DNA of 64,000 bases from Ignavibacteriota bacterium. Its GTDB lineage: Bacteria; Bacteroidota; Ignavibacteria; SZUA-365. Location: contig JACRFB010000059.1 of NCBI GenBank assembly GCA_016218045.1, positions 175,182 through 239,181 of the forward strand, written 5' to 3'. Both the position numbers and the translations under genes were made by a program. Under the pieces are notes generated by a model that ran no database searches, was not told the DNA's origin, and saw nothing but the letters and a program-made list of their open reading frames with translations. Of this stretch, positions 45,733 to 54,412 are shown piece by piece; positions within the stretch are counted from its first letter, which is position 1; the number at the start of each line of letters is the position of its first letter.

Positions 45733-46213
45733 GGAGCGCTGCCTCCTTCCGTTCCGCGACGGCAAGCTCCGCCGGGAACTGGAACTGTGAGTTGATCATC
45801 CTGTATTGTTCGAAGGGCCCCTGGCGGCGCACTTCCTCGATCACACCATTGACGACATCGACCCACTTCTTTCCTTCCGAGGCCGACACCCACGAGAAAT
45901 GCAGCCGCGTCGGATCGATCCCGACAAAATCGAGCAGCGAGCGGAACAGGGTCCACCTGCGGCGCGCATGGAAATTGCCCGTGTTGTAATGGCAGTCGAA
46001 GGGATGGCAGCCCGAGACGAGCACGCCGTCGGCGCCGCTTTCGAAGGCCTTGATGATGAACACCGGATCGATGCGTCCGGTGCAGGGCACGCGGATGAGC
46101 CGCGCGTTCGCCTCCTGCTTCAGGCGCGATGTGCCCGCGAGGTCGGCGCCGGTGTAGGTGCACCAGTTGCAGACGAAGGCGACAATTTTTGGAGACCAGT
46201 TCGGTTCGGACAT
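45725..46213 (-). CDS. flxD: MvhD/FlxD-type [2Fe-2S] electron-transfer subunit
   Basis: The product is 162 aa. VAFVCNWCTYTGADLAGTSR at the N-terminus, CTGRIDPVFIIKAFESGADG, then VLVSGCHPFDCHY are diagnostic of MvhD, the small iron-sulfur subunit that docks to HdrA in methanogen and bacterial Hdr complexes. It links the Flx module to the Hdr module. A 193-bp gap with an ORF-less GAATYCA palindrome separates it from hdrA. Confidence 0.9.
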   Translation of the reverse strand: MSEPNWSPKIVAFVCNWCTYTGADLAGTSRLKQEANARLIRVPCTGRIDPVFIIKAFESGADGVLVSGCHPFDCHYNTGNFHARRRWTLFRSLLDFVGIDPTRLHFSWVSASEGKKWVDVVNGVIEEVRRQGPFEQYRMINSQFQFPAELAVAERKEAALHA

Positions 46214-46249
46214 TGTTGGTATTCTATAGTTCGTGTGGTCGGTTTCTTG

Positions 46250-46400
46250 GAGAATCCAGAATCCAGAATTCAGAATTCAGAATATTGGATCCGCAAACAT
46301 GCGGGATACGCATGTCCAGATGTACATCGTCATTTCAGATACAATCGACATCGTAGATGTTCTGACTTCTGGATTCTGGATTCTGGATTCTGAATTCTCT
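46250..46400. repeat. ORF-less GAATYCA-family palindrome
   Basis: The left arm (about 46252-46286: GAATCCAGAATCCAGAATTC, then AGAATTCAGAATATTG) and inverted right arm (about 46364-46399) enclose about 78 bp with no coding frame. The arms match those around the S23-type gene at 43.4-43.8 kb, including the inner end AGAATATTG. It sits between hdrA and flxD in the same gene set. Confidence 0.88.
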
Positions 46401-46405
46401 TTCTC

Positions 46406-48406
46406 TCATGCGAGCGCCTGAATCTCCGCCCAAATCTGCTCGTCGTTGAAACCGATGAGCTCGACGGACTTCGACGGACACGTCGCATTACACGTGCCGC
46501 ATCCCTGACACAGCCCCTCGTTGACGTAGGCGACGATTTTTTTCAGGTTGCCCTGGCGGTCGCGGATCTCGCGGCGTTCGACAGCGTTGTAGGCGCAGAC
46601 CTTCTGGCAGTAGAAACATCCGGCACAGGTGTGATCATTGACCTTCGCAACAACCGGCTCGCGCTCGAGCATGTCGGCGCCGAACAGCACGAGGGCTTTC
46701 GCCGCAGCGGCCGACGCCATGGAGACCGACTCGGGAATGTCGCGCGGCGAGTGGCAGGCGCCCGCCAGGAAGATGCCGCCCGTCGAACTTTCGACGGGAC
46801 GCAGCTTGGGATGCACTTCCACAAAGTAGCCGTGGCTGTCGTACGACACGCCGAGCGTCTGCGCGAGCTTGCCCGATTCGGGCTGCGGCACCATGGCCGT
46901 TGCGAGCACCACCATGTCGGCTTCGATCTCGACGGCCATGCCCGCGATGGTGTCTTCGCCGCGCACGATGTATTTGCCGTTCTGCTGATACACGCGCGAC
47001 ACGCGACCGCGCACGTATTTCACATGGTCTTCCTCGATGGCGCGGCGCACGAATTCCTCGTACATCTTGCCGCCCGCGCGGACGTCCATGTAAAACACAT
47101 AGGCCTCGCCGTCATGCACCTTGTGTTTGTACAGCATCGCGTGTTTCGCCGTGTACATACAGCAGATTTTGCTGCAGTACGAGATGCCCTTCGATTCGTC
47201 GCGCGAACCGACGCACTGGATGAACACGATTTTTTTCGGAACCTTCTTGTCCGACGGACGAAGTATTTCACCCGCGGTCGGACCCGAAGCGCTCGCAAGG
47301 CGTTCGAACTGCAGGCCGTCGATCACGTCCTTGTACAAGCCGTAGCCGTACTCGCCGTAGCCTTTGTACTTCGAATCGTCGGGTTTTTTGTCGATGCTGT
47401 ACAGTTTGTACCCCGTGGCGACGATGATGGAACCGACTTCCTCGGTGACAAAGCTGTCCTGCTGCTCGAAGTCCACCGCCTCGCGGCCGCAGGCCTTGGC
47501 GCAGGCCTGGCACTTGCCGGTCTTGAAGTAGGTGCACACCGTGCGATCGATGACGGGGATGTTCGGCACGGCCTGCGGGAAGGGCACGTACATGGCGGGT
47601 CGGAAAGCGAGACCTTCGTCGAATTCGCTGTAGGCCTTTTTCTTGATCGGACATTTCTGCACGCAATCGCCGCAGCCGGTGCACAGATCCTCGCGCACCG
47701 AGCGCGCTTTCTTGCGGATCGTCACCGAGAAGTTGCCGATGAAACCCTCGACCTTTTCCACTTCGGCATAGGTCATAAGTTTGATCTTCGGGTGCTGATA
47801 CACTTCCACCATGCGCGGCGTGAGAATACACTGCGAGCAGTCGAGCGTGGGGAAGGTCTCGGAGAGCTGGCTCATGTGACCGCCGATCGACGGTTCTTTC
47901 TCGACAAGCACCACTTCGAATCCGGCGCCCGCGATGTCGAGCGCCGCCTGTATGCCCGAGATGCCGCCGCCGATCACCAGCGCGCGTTTGGTCACGGGCA
48001 CACGGATCGGTTCGAGCGGCTGATTACGTTTCACCTTCTCGACGGCGATGCGGACGAGATCGACCGACTTCTGCGTGGCGACGGGAATGTCGTCGTGTAT
48101 CCACGAGCAATGTTCGCGGAGGTTCGCCATTTCGAACATGAACGGATTGAGTCCCGCGTTCGCGCAGGCCTTGCGGAAGGTCTTCTCGTGCATGTGCGGC
48201 GAGCAGGAACCTACCACCACGCCGTCGAGTCCATGCTCGCGGATGGCGTTGATGACGAGGTTCTGGCCCGGATCCGAACACATGTATTTGTAATCGACCG
48301 ACACGGCCACGCCGGGTATGGTGGCGCACTGCGCGGCGACGGACGGACAGTCGACGGTGCGGCCGATGTTCTCGCCGCAGTGGCAGATGAAGACGCCGAT
48401 TTTCAT
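46406..48406 (-). CDS. hdrA: Heterodisulfide reductase-like flavoprotein subunit A
   Basis: The product is 666 aa. The N-terminal cysteine region (GVFICHCGENIGRTVDCPSV, and YMCSDPGQ, then GSCSPHMHEKTF) precedes an FAD-binding thioredoxin-reductase-like domain (ALVIGGGISGIQAALDIAGA). Four ferredoxin motifs are visible, including CTGCGDCVQKCP, CAGCFYCQKVCAYNAV and CQGCGTCNATCP. HdrA carries the bifurcating flavin in Hdr complexes. It overlaps hdrB by 4 nt. Confidence 0.93.
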   Translation of the reverse strand: MKIGVFICHCGENIGRTVDCPSVAAQCATIPGVAVSVDYKYMCSDPGQNLVINAIREHGLDGVVVGSCSPHMHEKTFRKACANAGLNPFMFEMANLREHCSWIHDDIPVATQKSVDLVRIAVEKVKRNQPLEPIRVPVTKRALVIGGGISGIQAALDIAGAGFEVVLVEKEPSIGGHMSQLSETFPTLDCSQCILTPRMVEVYQHPKIKLMTYAEVEKVEGFIGNFSVTIRKKARSVREDLCTGCGDCVQKCPIKKKAYSEFDEGLAFRPAMYVPFPQAVPNIPVIDRTVCTYFKTGKCQACAKACGREAVDFEQQDSFVTEEVGSIIVATGYKLYSIDKKPDDSKYKGYGEYGYGLYKDVIDGLQFERLASASGPTAGEILRPSDKKVPKKIVFIQCVGSRDESKGISYCSKICCMYTAKHAMLYKHKVHDGEAYVFYMDVRAGGKMYEEFVRRAIEEDHVKYVRGRVSRVYQQNGKYIVRGEDTIAGMAVEIEADMVVLATAMVPQPESGKLAQTLGVSYDSHGYFVEVHPKLRPVESSTGGIFLAGACHSPRDIPESVSMASAAAAKALVLFGADMLEREPVVAKVNDHTCAGCFYCQKVCAYNAVERREIRDRQGNLKKIVAYVNEGLCQGCGTCNATCPSKSVELIGFNDEQIWAEIQALA

Positions 48407-49284
48407 GCGACTGCCTCCTTCTTCGACGCCTTTGCGAGCGCAGGCGCGGGGTTGATGAAGTGCAGATCGAGCCCGAGCTTTTTATGCTCCATGCCGAGCG
48501 CGAGTCCGACGAGTTCCGAGAGATAGAGCACGGGCAGATCCTGATGCGCGCTGTCGCGTTTGCGCATCGAGCGCTGCCGCATGTCGAGATTCGAGTGGCA
48601 CATCGGGCAGGCCACGAGCACCAGATCCGCGCCCGCCGCGCGCGCGTCGTCGAGGATTTTTTTCGAGAGGTCGATCACGATGCCGGTGTGTGCGATCGAA
48701 TGCGCGGCGCCGCAGCATTCGGTCTTGAAGTTCCACTCAACCGTCTTCGCGCCCGTCGCGGCCACGATGGCTTCCATGCTCACCGGCGCCTCGGCGTCGT
48801 CGAACTTCAGCACCGCCGAGGGACGCACGAGCAGGCAGCCGTAATAACAGGCGACCTTCAGTCCGTCCAGCGGCAGCGTCACCTTCTCCTTCACCACATC
48901 GGCGCCGATGCGTCCGAACAGTTCCAGGATGTTGAGCACACGCACGCCGTCGTGATAGGGCTCCTCGAGCACGTACTCGACCTTTTCGCGCATGCCCGGT
49001 CGTGTGGCGATTTCGTGCGAGGCTGCGACGAGGCGGTTGTAACAGGCCGCGCAGGGCGCCATCACCTCGTCCATCTTCTGTTTCGCCGCAAGCAGGAGAT
49101 TGCGCGCGGGCAGGGCAACCGAGAGCAGGTGGTTTGTCGCATGCGCCGACGACGCGCCGCAGCACGACCAGTCGTCGATCTCCTCCATCTCGACGCCGAG
49201 TGCGGCAAGCACTTCGCGCAGCGAGCGGTCGTATTCCTTCGCGGTGCCCGTCAGCGAGCAGCCGGGATAATATCCGAGTGTCAT
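48403..49284 (-). CDS. hdrB: Heterodisulfide reductase-like subunit B
   Basis: The product is 293 aa with two CCG-domain cysteine sets: YYPGCSLTGT, WSCCGASS and MAPCAACYN in the first half, and CYYGC, TECCGAAH and VACPMCHSN in the second. They match the pattern that ligates the non-cubane Fe-S clusters in methanogen HdrB and in bacterial HdrB. The natural disulfide substrate in this organism is unknown; in Desulfovibrio, DsrC has been proposed. Confidence 0.92.
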   Translation of the reverse strand: MTLGYYPGCSLTGTAKEYDRSLREVLAALGVEMEEIDDWSCCGASSAHATNHLLSVALPARNLLLAAKQKMDEVMAPCAACYNRLVAASHEIATRPGMREKVEYVLEEPYHDGVRVLNILELFGRIGADVVKEKVTLPLDGLKVACYYGCLLVRPSAVLKFDDAEAPVSMEAIVAATGAKTVEWNFKTECCGAAHSIAHTGIVIDLSKKILDDARAAGADLVLVACPMCHSNLDMRQRSMRKRDSAHQDLPVLYLSELVGLALGMEHKKLGLDLHFINPAPALAKASKKEAVA

Positions 49285-49832
49285 TCGTGTGTGCCCTCCT
49301 CTTTCGCGCGGATGAAGATGCGCTTCATCACGGCGGGATTATGGACGCGGTGCGGAAACACGGCGAGTTTTCCCTTCAGAAACATTTCGGGCGCGACATC
49401 GACGTCCTGCATCAGGTGACCCGACGCGAGTTTGTATTCGGCCACAAGCCCCATCTCGTATGCGCGTCCGTGCTGCTCGATCTGGTGCAGGAAGGCGGCA
49501 TGGAATTTCTGCACGTCCTTTTCCGCCGCCGTTTTGCCTTGAGCGCGCGCGAGCTGCCTGACAGCGTCCATAAATCCCGCCAGGTCGAATTCCTTCGGAC
49601 AGCGGGTGGAACACGTCATACATCCGGCGCAGAGCCAGGCCATGGCCGCCTCGAGTGCCTGATCGTCGAAGCCGAGCTGGACGAGCCGCACAACGCGATT
49701 GGGCGCGCAGTCGGTGTACGGTCGGACCGGGCAGCCCGCCGAACACTTGCCGCACTGATAACACTGCGCGGGGTCCTGCCCCGTCATCGCGGCGATGGTG
49801 TCCGCGAGTGTGTTGCTTGAATGTGAGTGCAT
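49281..49832 (-). CDS. hdrC: Heterodisulfide reductase-like subunit C
   Basis: The product is 183 aa with two 4Fe-4S motifs near the N-terminus (CYQCGKCSAGCPVRPYTDC and CAGCMTCSTRCPKEFD), the standard HdrC arrangement. It passes electrons from HdrA to HdrB. It is the first gene of the minus-strand set, so the promoter should lie in the 49.83-50.24 kb gap. It overlaps hdrB by 4 nt. Confidence 0.92.
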   Translation of the reverse strand: MHSHSSNTLADTIAAMTGQDPAQCYQCGKCSAGCPVRPYTDCAPNRVVRLVQLGFDDQALEAAMAWLCAGCMTCSTRCPKEFDLAGFMDAVRQLARAQGKTAAEKDVQKFHAAFLHQIEQHGRAYEMGLVAEYKLASGHLMQDVDVAPEMFLKGKLAVFPHRVHNPAVMKRIFIRAKEEGTHE

Positions 49833-50242
49833 GGAGAATGTTTCCTGGAGGAAGAGAATCGGACTCGTGTGTCAGAAATACACGAACACGCCGCGGCTGC
49901 GATGCAACCGGGCGTGCGAGTGTGCTTCCATCGATGTGGAAGATGAAACGAAATACTCTGCGGGGAGGAACAGCGAAAGGGAAAGGAGGTGCGGTTGAAA
50001 CAAGGTGCGTGCTACGACGATGTGATGGAACACCAACATCTGATAGCAACAAATTTCACGTATCAACCACTAAGAAACAAGAAAAAAAGAAAAACCCACC
50101 GAAATATCCGCCCATATTCGGACAAATACGATCTCACCAAGCCGATAATAGACAGATAATGCACGTTTGTTGTAAAAGTCCACACTAACAAAAACACAAC
50201 CGCTTCTTCCGAATTTTCCACGGAAGGTGTACTCATAAAAGT
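49833..50242. other. Non-coding region upstream of hdrC
   Basis: About 410 bp without a coding frame I would support. The half from about 50040 to 50220 is visibly A/T-richer than the surroundings and contains A-rich tracts (AAACAAGAAAAAAAG). It is the likely promoter region of the hdr-flx genes, but no operator or consensus promoter stands out clearly. Confidence 0.5.
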
Positions 50243-50520
50243 GCTGTCCCGTCGTGCTTTCCCGCTTCGCGGGACTCAGCGTGACACTATTTCGTTGTTC
50301 CGCTCCCGCTGTCCCGCTCTCCCGCTGTCGCACCACAGAGTGTTGCACGAAGAAAACAGCACACAGGAGGAACGGAGGAAACGGAGGTTTTTTCTTGCGG
50401 CCTTCGGCCGCTCTCCCGCTGTCCCGCTGTCCGGTGTCCCGTCGCGCTTCGACAAGCTCAGCGAGACACTATTGCGTTGTCCCGCTGTCCCGCTCTCCCG
50501 CTGTCCCGCTCTCCCGTTCC
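50243..50520. repeat. GGGACAGC-family block with inverted copy of the ~110-bp element
   Basis: CCCGCTGT/CCCGCTCT octamers occur at about 50304-50332, 50410-50440 and 50480-50520. Between them lies an inverted copy of the element seen at 32.63-32.85 kb (CACAGGAGGAACGGAGGAAA to TGCGGCCTTCGGCCGC). CTTCGACAAGCTCAG at 50449-50463 is an imperfect palindrome; a sequence like it is common in environmental bacterial genomes. There is no gene. Confidence 0.8.
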
Positions 50521-50976
50521 CTATCCGCGCGACGCGGAAGAAGTATGATCGGCAACAATCTTCCATCCCGTCTCTGTGCGACGGACGAGAAGCGTGAACA
50601 GTCCCTACGGCGTGTCGGTGCTGCGTCGCAGTATCCACTTGCCAAAAACCAGCGCCGCTTCGTCGTTCAGTATCTTGATGTCGATGTCGGTATAGACAAG
50701 GGTGCCCATGGTCTCGGCATCGGGATACGCCCGTTTCATGCGGTCGCGGACCGTCTTCCAGCCGAAGGTTACCGTCCCTCCCGATGCAAAACGTACAGAA
50801 TCCGATTCCTCATAGACACGCATGTATCCGTCGAGATCCGCATTATTCCACGCGTCGGCTTGTTTTGTGAGCGTCTCGGTGATTTCCTGCCGTATGGCGG
50901 ATTCGTCAATCGTGGAACAGGAGGCGCAGAAAAGGACGAAAAACAGCGGAGCGGCGGTGACAAGGCGAGACTTCAT
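50521..50976 (-). pseudogene. DUF4440/SnoaL-like lipoprotein gene interrupted by an in-frame TAG
   Basis: From ATG 50976 a lipoprotein signal (LFFVLFCASC) leads into a DUF4440/NTF2-like domain (QADAWNNADLDGYMRVYEES to YTDIDIKILNDEAALVFGKW). The frame stops at TAG 50605-50607 after 123 codons (ILRRSTDTP). Read through that codon, the same frame continues GLFTLLVRRTETGWKIVADH and TSSASRG before TAG at 50521-50523. The extension is exactly the conserved last strands of this family, so the first TAG is a nonsense change, a sequencing error, or a recoded site. Other genes here end in TAG, which argues against general recoding. Function unknown. Confidence 0.8.
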
Positions 50977-51336
50977 GGCGGTGCTTTTTTGTGCGAATCG
51001 TCCGCGCCCGAGCGCGGCGGAGTGAGCAAACATTGGTTTTTCGCCCGTTCTAAACAAATCGGACGAGAAAATTCTTTTCATTTTCGCTTTTTTTTGTTGC
51101 CTTTGCCTGAAAATCCGTGTAAGTTATCGCTGCATAATTCACCAACGTGGTTCATGTTTTCCGCTGTTAGTTTGATGGTTCGATTGAGGGTTGATGACGC
51201 TGGACTCCAGTGCTGTGGTACCCGTGTCACATCAACACACACAGCGCGGCAGGGTACGCGCTGATAGCGCATACCGGGTCCGCGACACTGGAAAACACTG
51301 CTCCTCTATGTAACACTCAATCGAAGGATGACAGTC
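50977..51336. promoter_or_regulatory. Long untranslated region upstream of the cold-shock gene
   Basis: There is no gene in this 360-bp gap. A weak Bacteroidota-type promoter candidate is TTG at 51098 with TAAGTTAT about 20 nt later (near 51120), which would give a 5' leader of roughly 200 nt. Long structured leaders are known for cspA mRNAs and act as thermosensors. Here the leader is inferred only from spacing. Confidence 0.35.
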
Positions 51337-51537
51337 ATGGAAAAAGGTACTGTCAAGTGGTTCAACGAGACCAAGGGTTTCGGATTTATTCAGCGTGAGT
51401 CGGGTGACGATGTGTTCGTTCACTATCGCTCGATCAACGGCAAGGGCTTCCGCAAGCTGAACGGCGGCGACATGGTCGAGTTCGAAGTGGAAGAAGGTCC
51501 GAAGGGTCTCCAGGCGGTCAACGTCACAAAGATCTAA
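51337..51537 (+). CDS. Cold-shock domain protein
   Basis: The product is 66 aa from ATG 51337 ([19 protein letters not shown]), with GAAGGA about 8 nt upstream; ATG 51328 would add MTV. RNP1 (KGFGFIQ) and RNP2 (DVFVHYRSI) motifs show a single CspA-type OB fold that binds single-stranded RNA or DNA. It is monocistronic with its own terminator. Confidence 0.96.
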   Translation: MEKGTVKWFNETKGFGFIQRESGDDVFVHYRSINGKGFRKLNGGDMVEFEVEEGPKGLQAVNVTKI

Positions 51538-51570
51538 CCCGGCACACACCGCAAACGATTGCATAGAACC

Positions 51571-51608
51571 AACGCCCCGCGGCACACTCCGCGGGGCGTT
51601 TCTTTTTT
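51571..51608 (+). terminator. Rho-independent terminator of the cold-shock gene
   Basis: AACGCCCCGCGG pairs with CCGCGGGGCGTT over a 6-nt loop (CACACT), followed by TTCTTTTTT. Confidence 0.92.
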
Positions 51609-51617
51609 CCCACGCCC

Positions 51618-51650
51618 GAAAAAAAACGCGCGACCCGAAGGCCGCGCGTT
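51618..51650 (-). terminator. Rho-independent terminator of the He_PIG T9SS gene
   Basis: On the minus strand ACGCGCGGCC pairs with GGGTCGCGCGT around TTCG, followed by a run of eight T. Confidence 0.88.
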
Positions 51651-51686
51651 CTGTATCGAAGGATGTACGCGGTGTGCGCCGGGGAA

Positions 51687-54035
51687 TCAGCGCACGATGT
51701 TGAACGGACGCGTCAATGTGACCGCGCCTGCGCGCAGCGTAACGTAGTACGCGCCCGCGGGCAGGGCCGCCGTCTCGAACATCGCGCGGTGTGTGCCCGC
51801 TTCAACGCTGTTGTTGATGACGGTCGACACCGTGCGGCCGGCCGCGTCGCTGATCGTCACAAGAAGTTGTGACGCGGAGGGGACGGTGTAATCGAAGGAC
51901 GCCGCGGCACTCGAAACAGAGACGGGATTCGGGTACACACTCGAAAGCGTAAAGCCCTGCTCCGACACGAGACCTTCCACACCCACCGGATCAGACACGT
52001 CGATGGTGAAGGCCTGGTCGGCCTTGCCCACAGGATTCGTAGCGGTGACGGTCACGTTGTGCCGGCCCTTCTGCCCTGTTACCGGAGTCCACGTGATCAG
52101 TCCGGTTGTGGGATTGACTATCAAACCCGTGGGCGCCACGGTCATGCTGAATGTGGGTGCGGGCTCGGCCTCGGCCGTCACCTGATAGCTGTACGGCTTG
52201 CCGATAGTGGCGGTGAAGACTTCCGTGCTGGTGATGCGCGGGCTTGCTTGGACAAAAAGGGCGTACGGGAATTCGACGCTACCGGCGGAATTACGCGCTT
52301 CGAGCGTGACGGCATTGCTGCCCCTGTCGTCTCGTGCCGGACTCCATGTAATGATGCCCAACACCGAATCTACACGCATGGTCGGCGGCCCGGATTTGAG
52401 GAAGAACCTTGGTGCGGGTGTGCCTGACGCGGTGATCGTGTCACGGAAGAGCTGTCCGGCAACGGCGATTATCCGCGGTGAGCGGGTGAACACCGGCAGT
52501 ATCGCCCCGCTGCCTACGGTGATCTTATACGTCTGCTCGTCTATACCGAGGCGGTTTTCCGCGCGGACCTTCACGTCCACCTGCCCCTCCGCCGTCGGGG
52601 TCCACGTGATAATCCCCGAGTTGGCATCGATCTTCATCGAAGGCGGAAACACTTGCAGCGAATACGTCGCCTGCGGATTGCCGAGCGACGACACCTGGTA
52701 CGTGTACGGAACGTTCACCGTGGCGGCGGTACGCGCCTGCGAGGTGATCTGCGGGCCGTATGCCACGGACTCGATCTTGAGTGTGAAACTCTGCACATCA
52801 CTGCCCACATCGTTTGTGGCGGTAATGCCCACGATGTGTTCGCCTACCTGCTGCGCTGTGGGCACCAGGGTCACCTGACCCGTCAGCGGATCGATGGTGA
52901 TACCCTGCAGCGATGCCTGCAATTTGAATGTCGGATCCGGACCGCCCGTCGCCGTCACATTATAAAAGTACGGTTCACCGGTGAGGGCCATACGTTTCGG
53001 GTACGACGTGATTTTCGGCGCGGTCGGATCGGCGACAACGATGGTGTAGCTCTGCCTGTCCGTTCCGTTTGTATTCATCGCCTCGATGGTCACCGACTGA
53101 TTCCCCTTGTCGGATGCGCCCGGGGTCCAGCGAATCGCTCCCGTGTTATGATCGATCGTCATCGACTGCGGACCTGTGACGATGCGGTACGTGGGCCGCG
53201 GATTACCCGACGCGTGCAGATCGTAGCGGTATTCCAGACCGACAAAACCCTTGGTCTTCGCCGCGGTCACAATCTTCGGCCACGGATTCGACGTGGCTGT
53301 GTCGGCGAACGCGGTCATATACAGATACGAGAAAATCGGTTTCTGCGTGCCGGACTCGACAAGTGTGCTGTCGAGTGTAGCAAGCTGCAGATCGCCGCCC
53401 GAGGTGTTCAGCATGATCACACGCGTTTTCTCGAGCGTGCGCGCAGGCAGTTCGTGGAAGTCGCCCGCGACGGTCACCGTGTTGTTGGTGCCGCCCGTGA
53501 GCGTAAATTCGACGGAGATAAAAAATTCCTTCGGAACAGTTTTGCCGTTGAAGACGATGGTGTTCCAGGCATTCTGCGCGATGGCCGTCGAGGGGATGAA
53601 CAGCGAATCGATGGCTGGTGAGAACTGCGGCACATAAAAAGTGGACGAACCAAAATTCGCCGGCACCGCGGGATATACACGGAACGACACCGATCCCGGC
53701 GTCAGCGCCGAAATAAACACCTGCATGGAATCGAGGAAGCCCGCGTTGTTCGGCAGCGTGAAGCGCTGGAACAGCATAAGGTTCATGAACGAACCGTAAT
53801 CGCGCGGCATCTGCCAGTTGAAGCGCGGCAGCGTGATATCGTGGTACTTCATGGCGACGGTTGTGCCGGCCGCGGGTGCGGGCGGCTGCGTGCCGAGCGG
53901 GGCCGCCATACGCGTCAACGGCGACGCTGCGGGCACGGCCGTGGGGACAGTCGCGACAGAATTCTCGATCCGTACCTGCGCGTACGCCGCGGAAGCCAGA
54001 AGGAAGACAACAAGCAATAAGTACGAACGCTTCAT
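51687..54035 (-). CDS. Secreted T9SS protein with tandem He_PIG (Ig-like) repeats
   Basis: The product is 782 aa from ATG 54035 (GGAG 6 nt upstream) with a signal peptide (YLLLVVFLLASAAYAQ). The N-terminal ~260 residues form a beta-rich domain. About five He_PIG repeats follow, each with the pattern P.Y.Y.V.A..NP.P.YSL...P..M.ID..TG.I.WTP. It ends in a T9SS sorting domain (LSSVYPNPVSVSSAAASFDY to LPAGAYYVTLRAG). He_PIG repeats occur in surface and adhesive proteins. No catalytic motif was found. Confidence 0.85.
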   Translation of the reverse strand: MKRSYLLLVVFLLASAAYAQVRIENSVATVPTAVPAASPLTRMAAPLGTQPPAPAAGTTVAMKYHDITLPRFNWQMPRDYGSFMNLMLFQRFTLPNNAGFLDSMQVFISALTPGSVSFRVYPAVPANFGSSTFYVPQFSPAIDSLFIPSTAIAQNAWNTIVFNGKTVPKEFFISVEFTLTGGTNNTVTVAGDFHELPARTLEKTRVIMLNTSGGDLQLATLDSTLVESGTQKPIFSYLYMTAFADTATSNPWPKIVTAAKTKGFVGLEYRYDLHASGNPRPTYRIVTGPQSMTIDHNTGAIRWTPGASDKGNQSVTIEAMNTNGTDRQSYTIVVADPTAPKITSYPKRMALTGEPYFYNVTATGGPDPTFKLQASLQGITIDPLTGQVTLVPTAQQVGEHIVGITATNDVGSDVQSFTLKIESVAYGPQITSQARTAATVNVPYTYQVSSLGNPQATYSLQVFPPSMKIDANSGIITWTPTAEGQVDVKVRAENRLGIDEQTYKITVGSGAILPVFTRSPRIIAVAGQLFRDTITASGTPAPRFFLKSGPPTMRVDSVLGIITWSPARDDRGSNAVTLEARNSAGSVEFPYALFVQASPRITSTEVFTATIGKPYSYQVTAEAEPAPTFSMTVAPTGLIVNPTTGLITWTPVTGQKGRHNVTVTATNPVGKADQAFTIDVSDPVGVEGLVSEQGFTLSSVYPNPVSVSSAAASFDYTVPSASQLLVTISDAAGRTVSTVINNSVEAGTHRAMFETAALPAGAYYVTLRAGAVTLTRPFNIVR

Positions 54036-54120
54036 GAGTCACTCCGGAATGAGAATGGGCGGGCGGGTGAAGAAAATGAAATTTGGATGCGCGCCTGGAA
54101 AAAAACAAGCGAGAGGCGTC

Positions 54121-54412
54121 GGGGAATGGGAACGGGGAACGGGGAACGGGGAACTGGGAACTGGGAACGAGAGGGGAAGAACGAAATTATCGGACCAGCA
54201 CATCTTTTAAAGAAACCGCCGGAAGGCGAACCTCGCGCAGGCAATGCTGAACGCACCGAGGAATTCCCGCTGTCCCGCTCTCCCGCTGTCCCGCTCTCCC
54301 GCTGTCCCGCTCTCCCGCTGTCCCGCTCTCCCGCTGTCCCGCTCTCCCTACTCCCAACTCCCCACTCCCTACTCCCAACTCCTAGCTCCCAGTTCCTAGC
54401 TTCTCTACCCAC
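54121..54412. repeat. GGGAACG heptamers, GGGACAGC octamers and TAGGAGC heptamers
   Basis: Positions 54121-54169 hold seven in-register heptamers (GGGGAAT, GGGAACG x3, GGGAACT x2, GGGAACG). Positions 54268-54349 hold about ten CCCGCTGT/CCCGCTCT octamers. Positions 54350-54412 hold inverted CTCCCAACTCC/CCTAGCTCC units that extend into the last codons of the following minus-strand gene. Confidence 0.88.

Noticed and set aside
50605..50607. General recoding of TAG as a sense codon
   Set aside because: Other genes (3083-4183, 9585-10592, 34501-35454) end in TAG at the expected place, so recoding is not general; a local event fits better.
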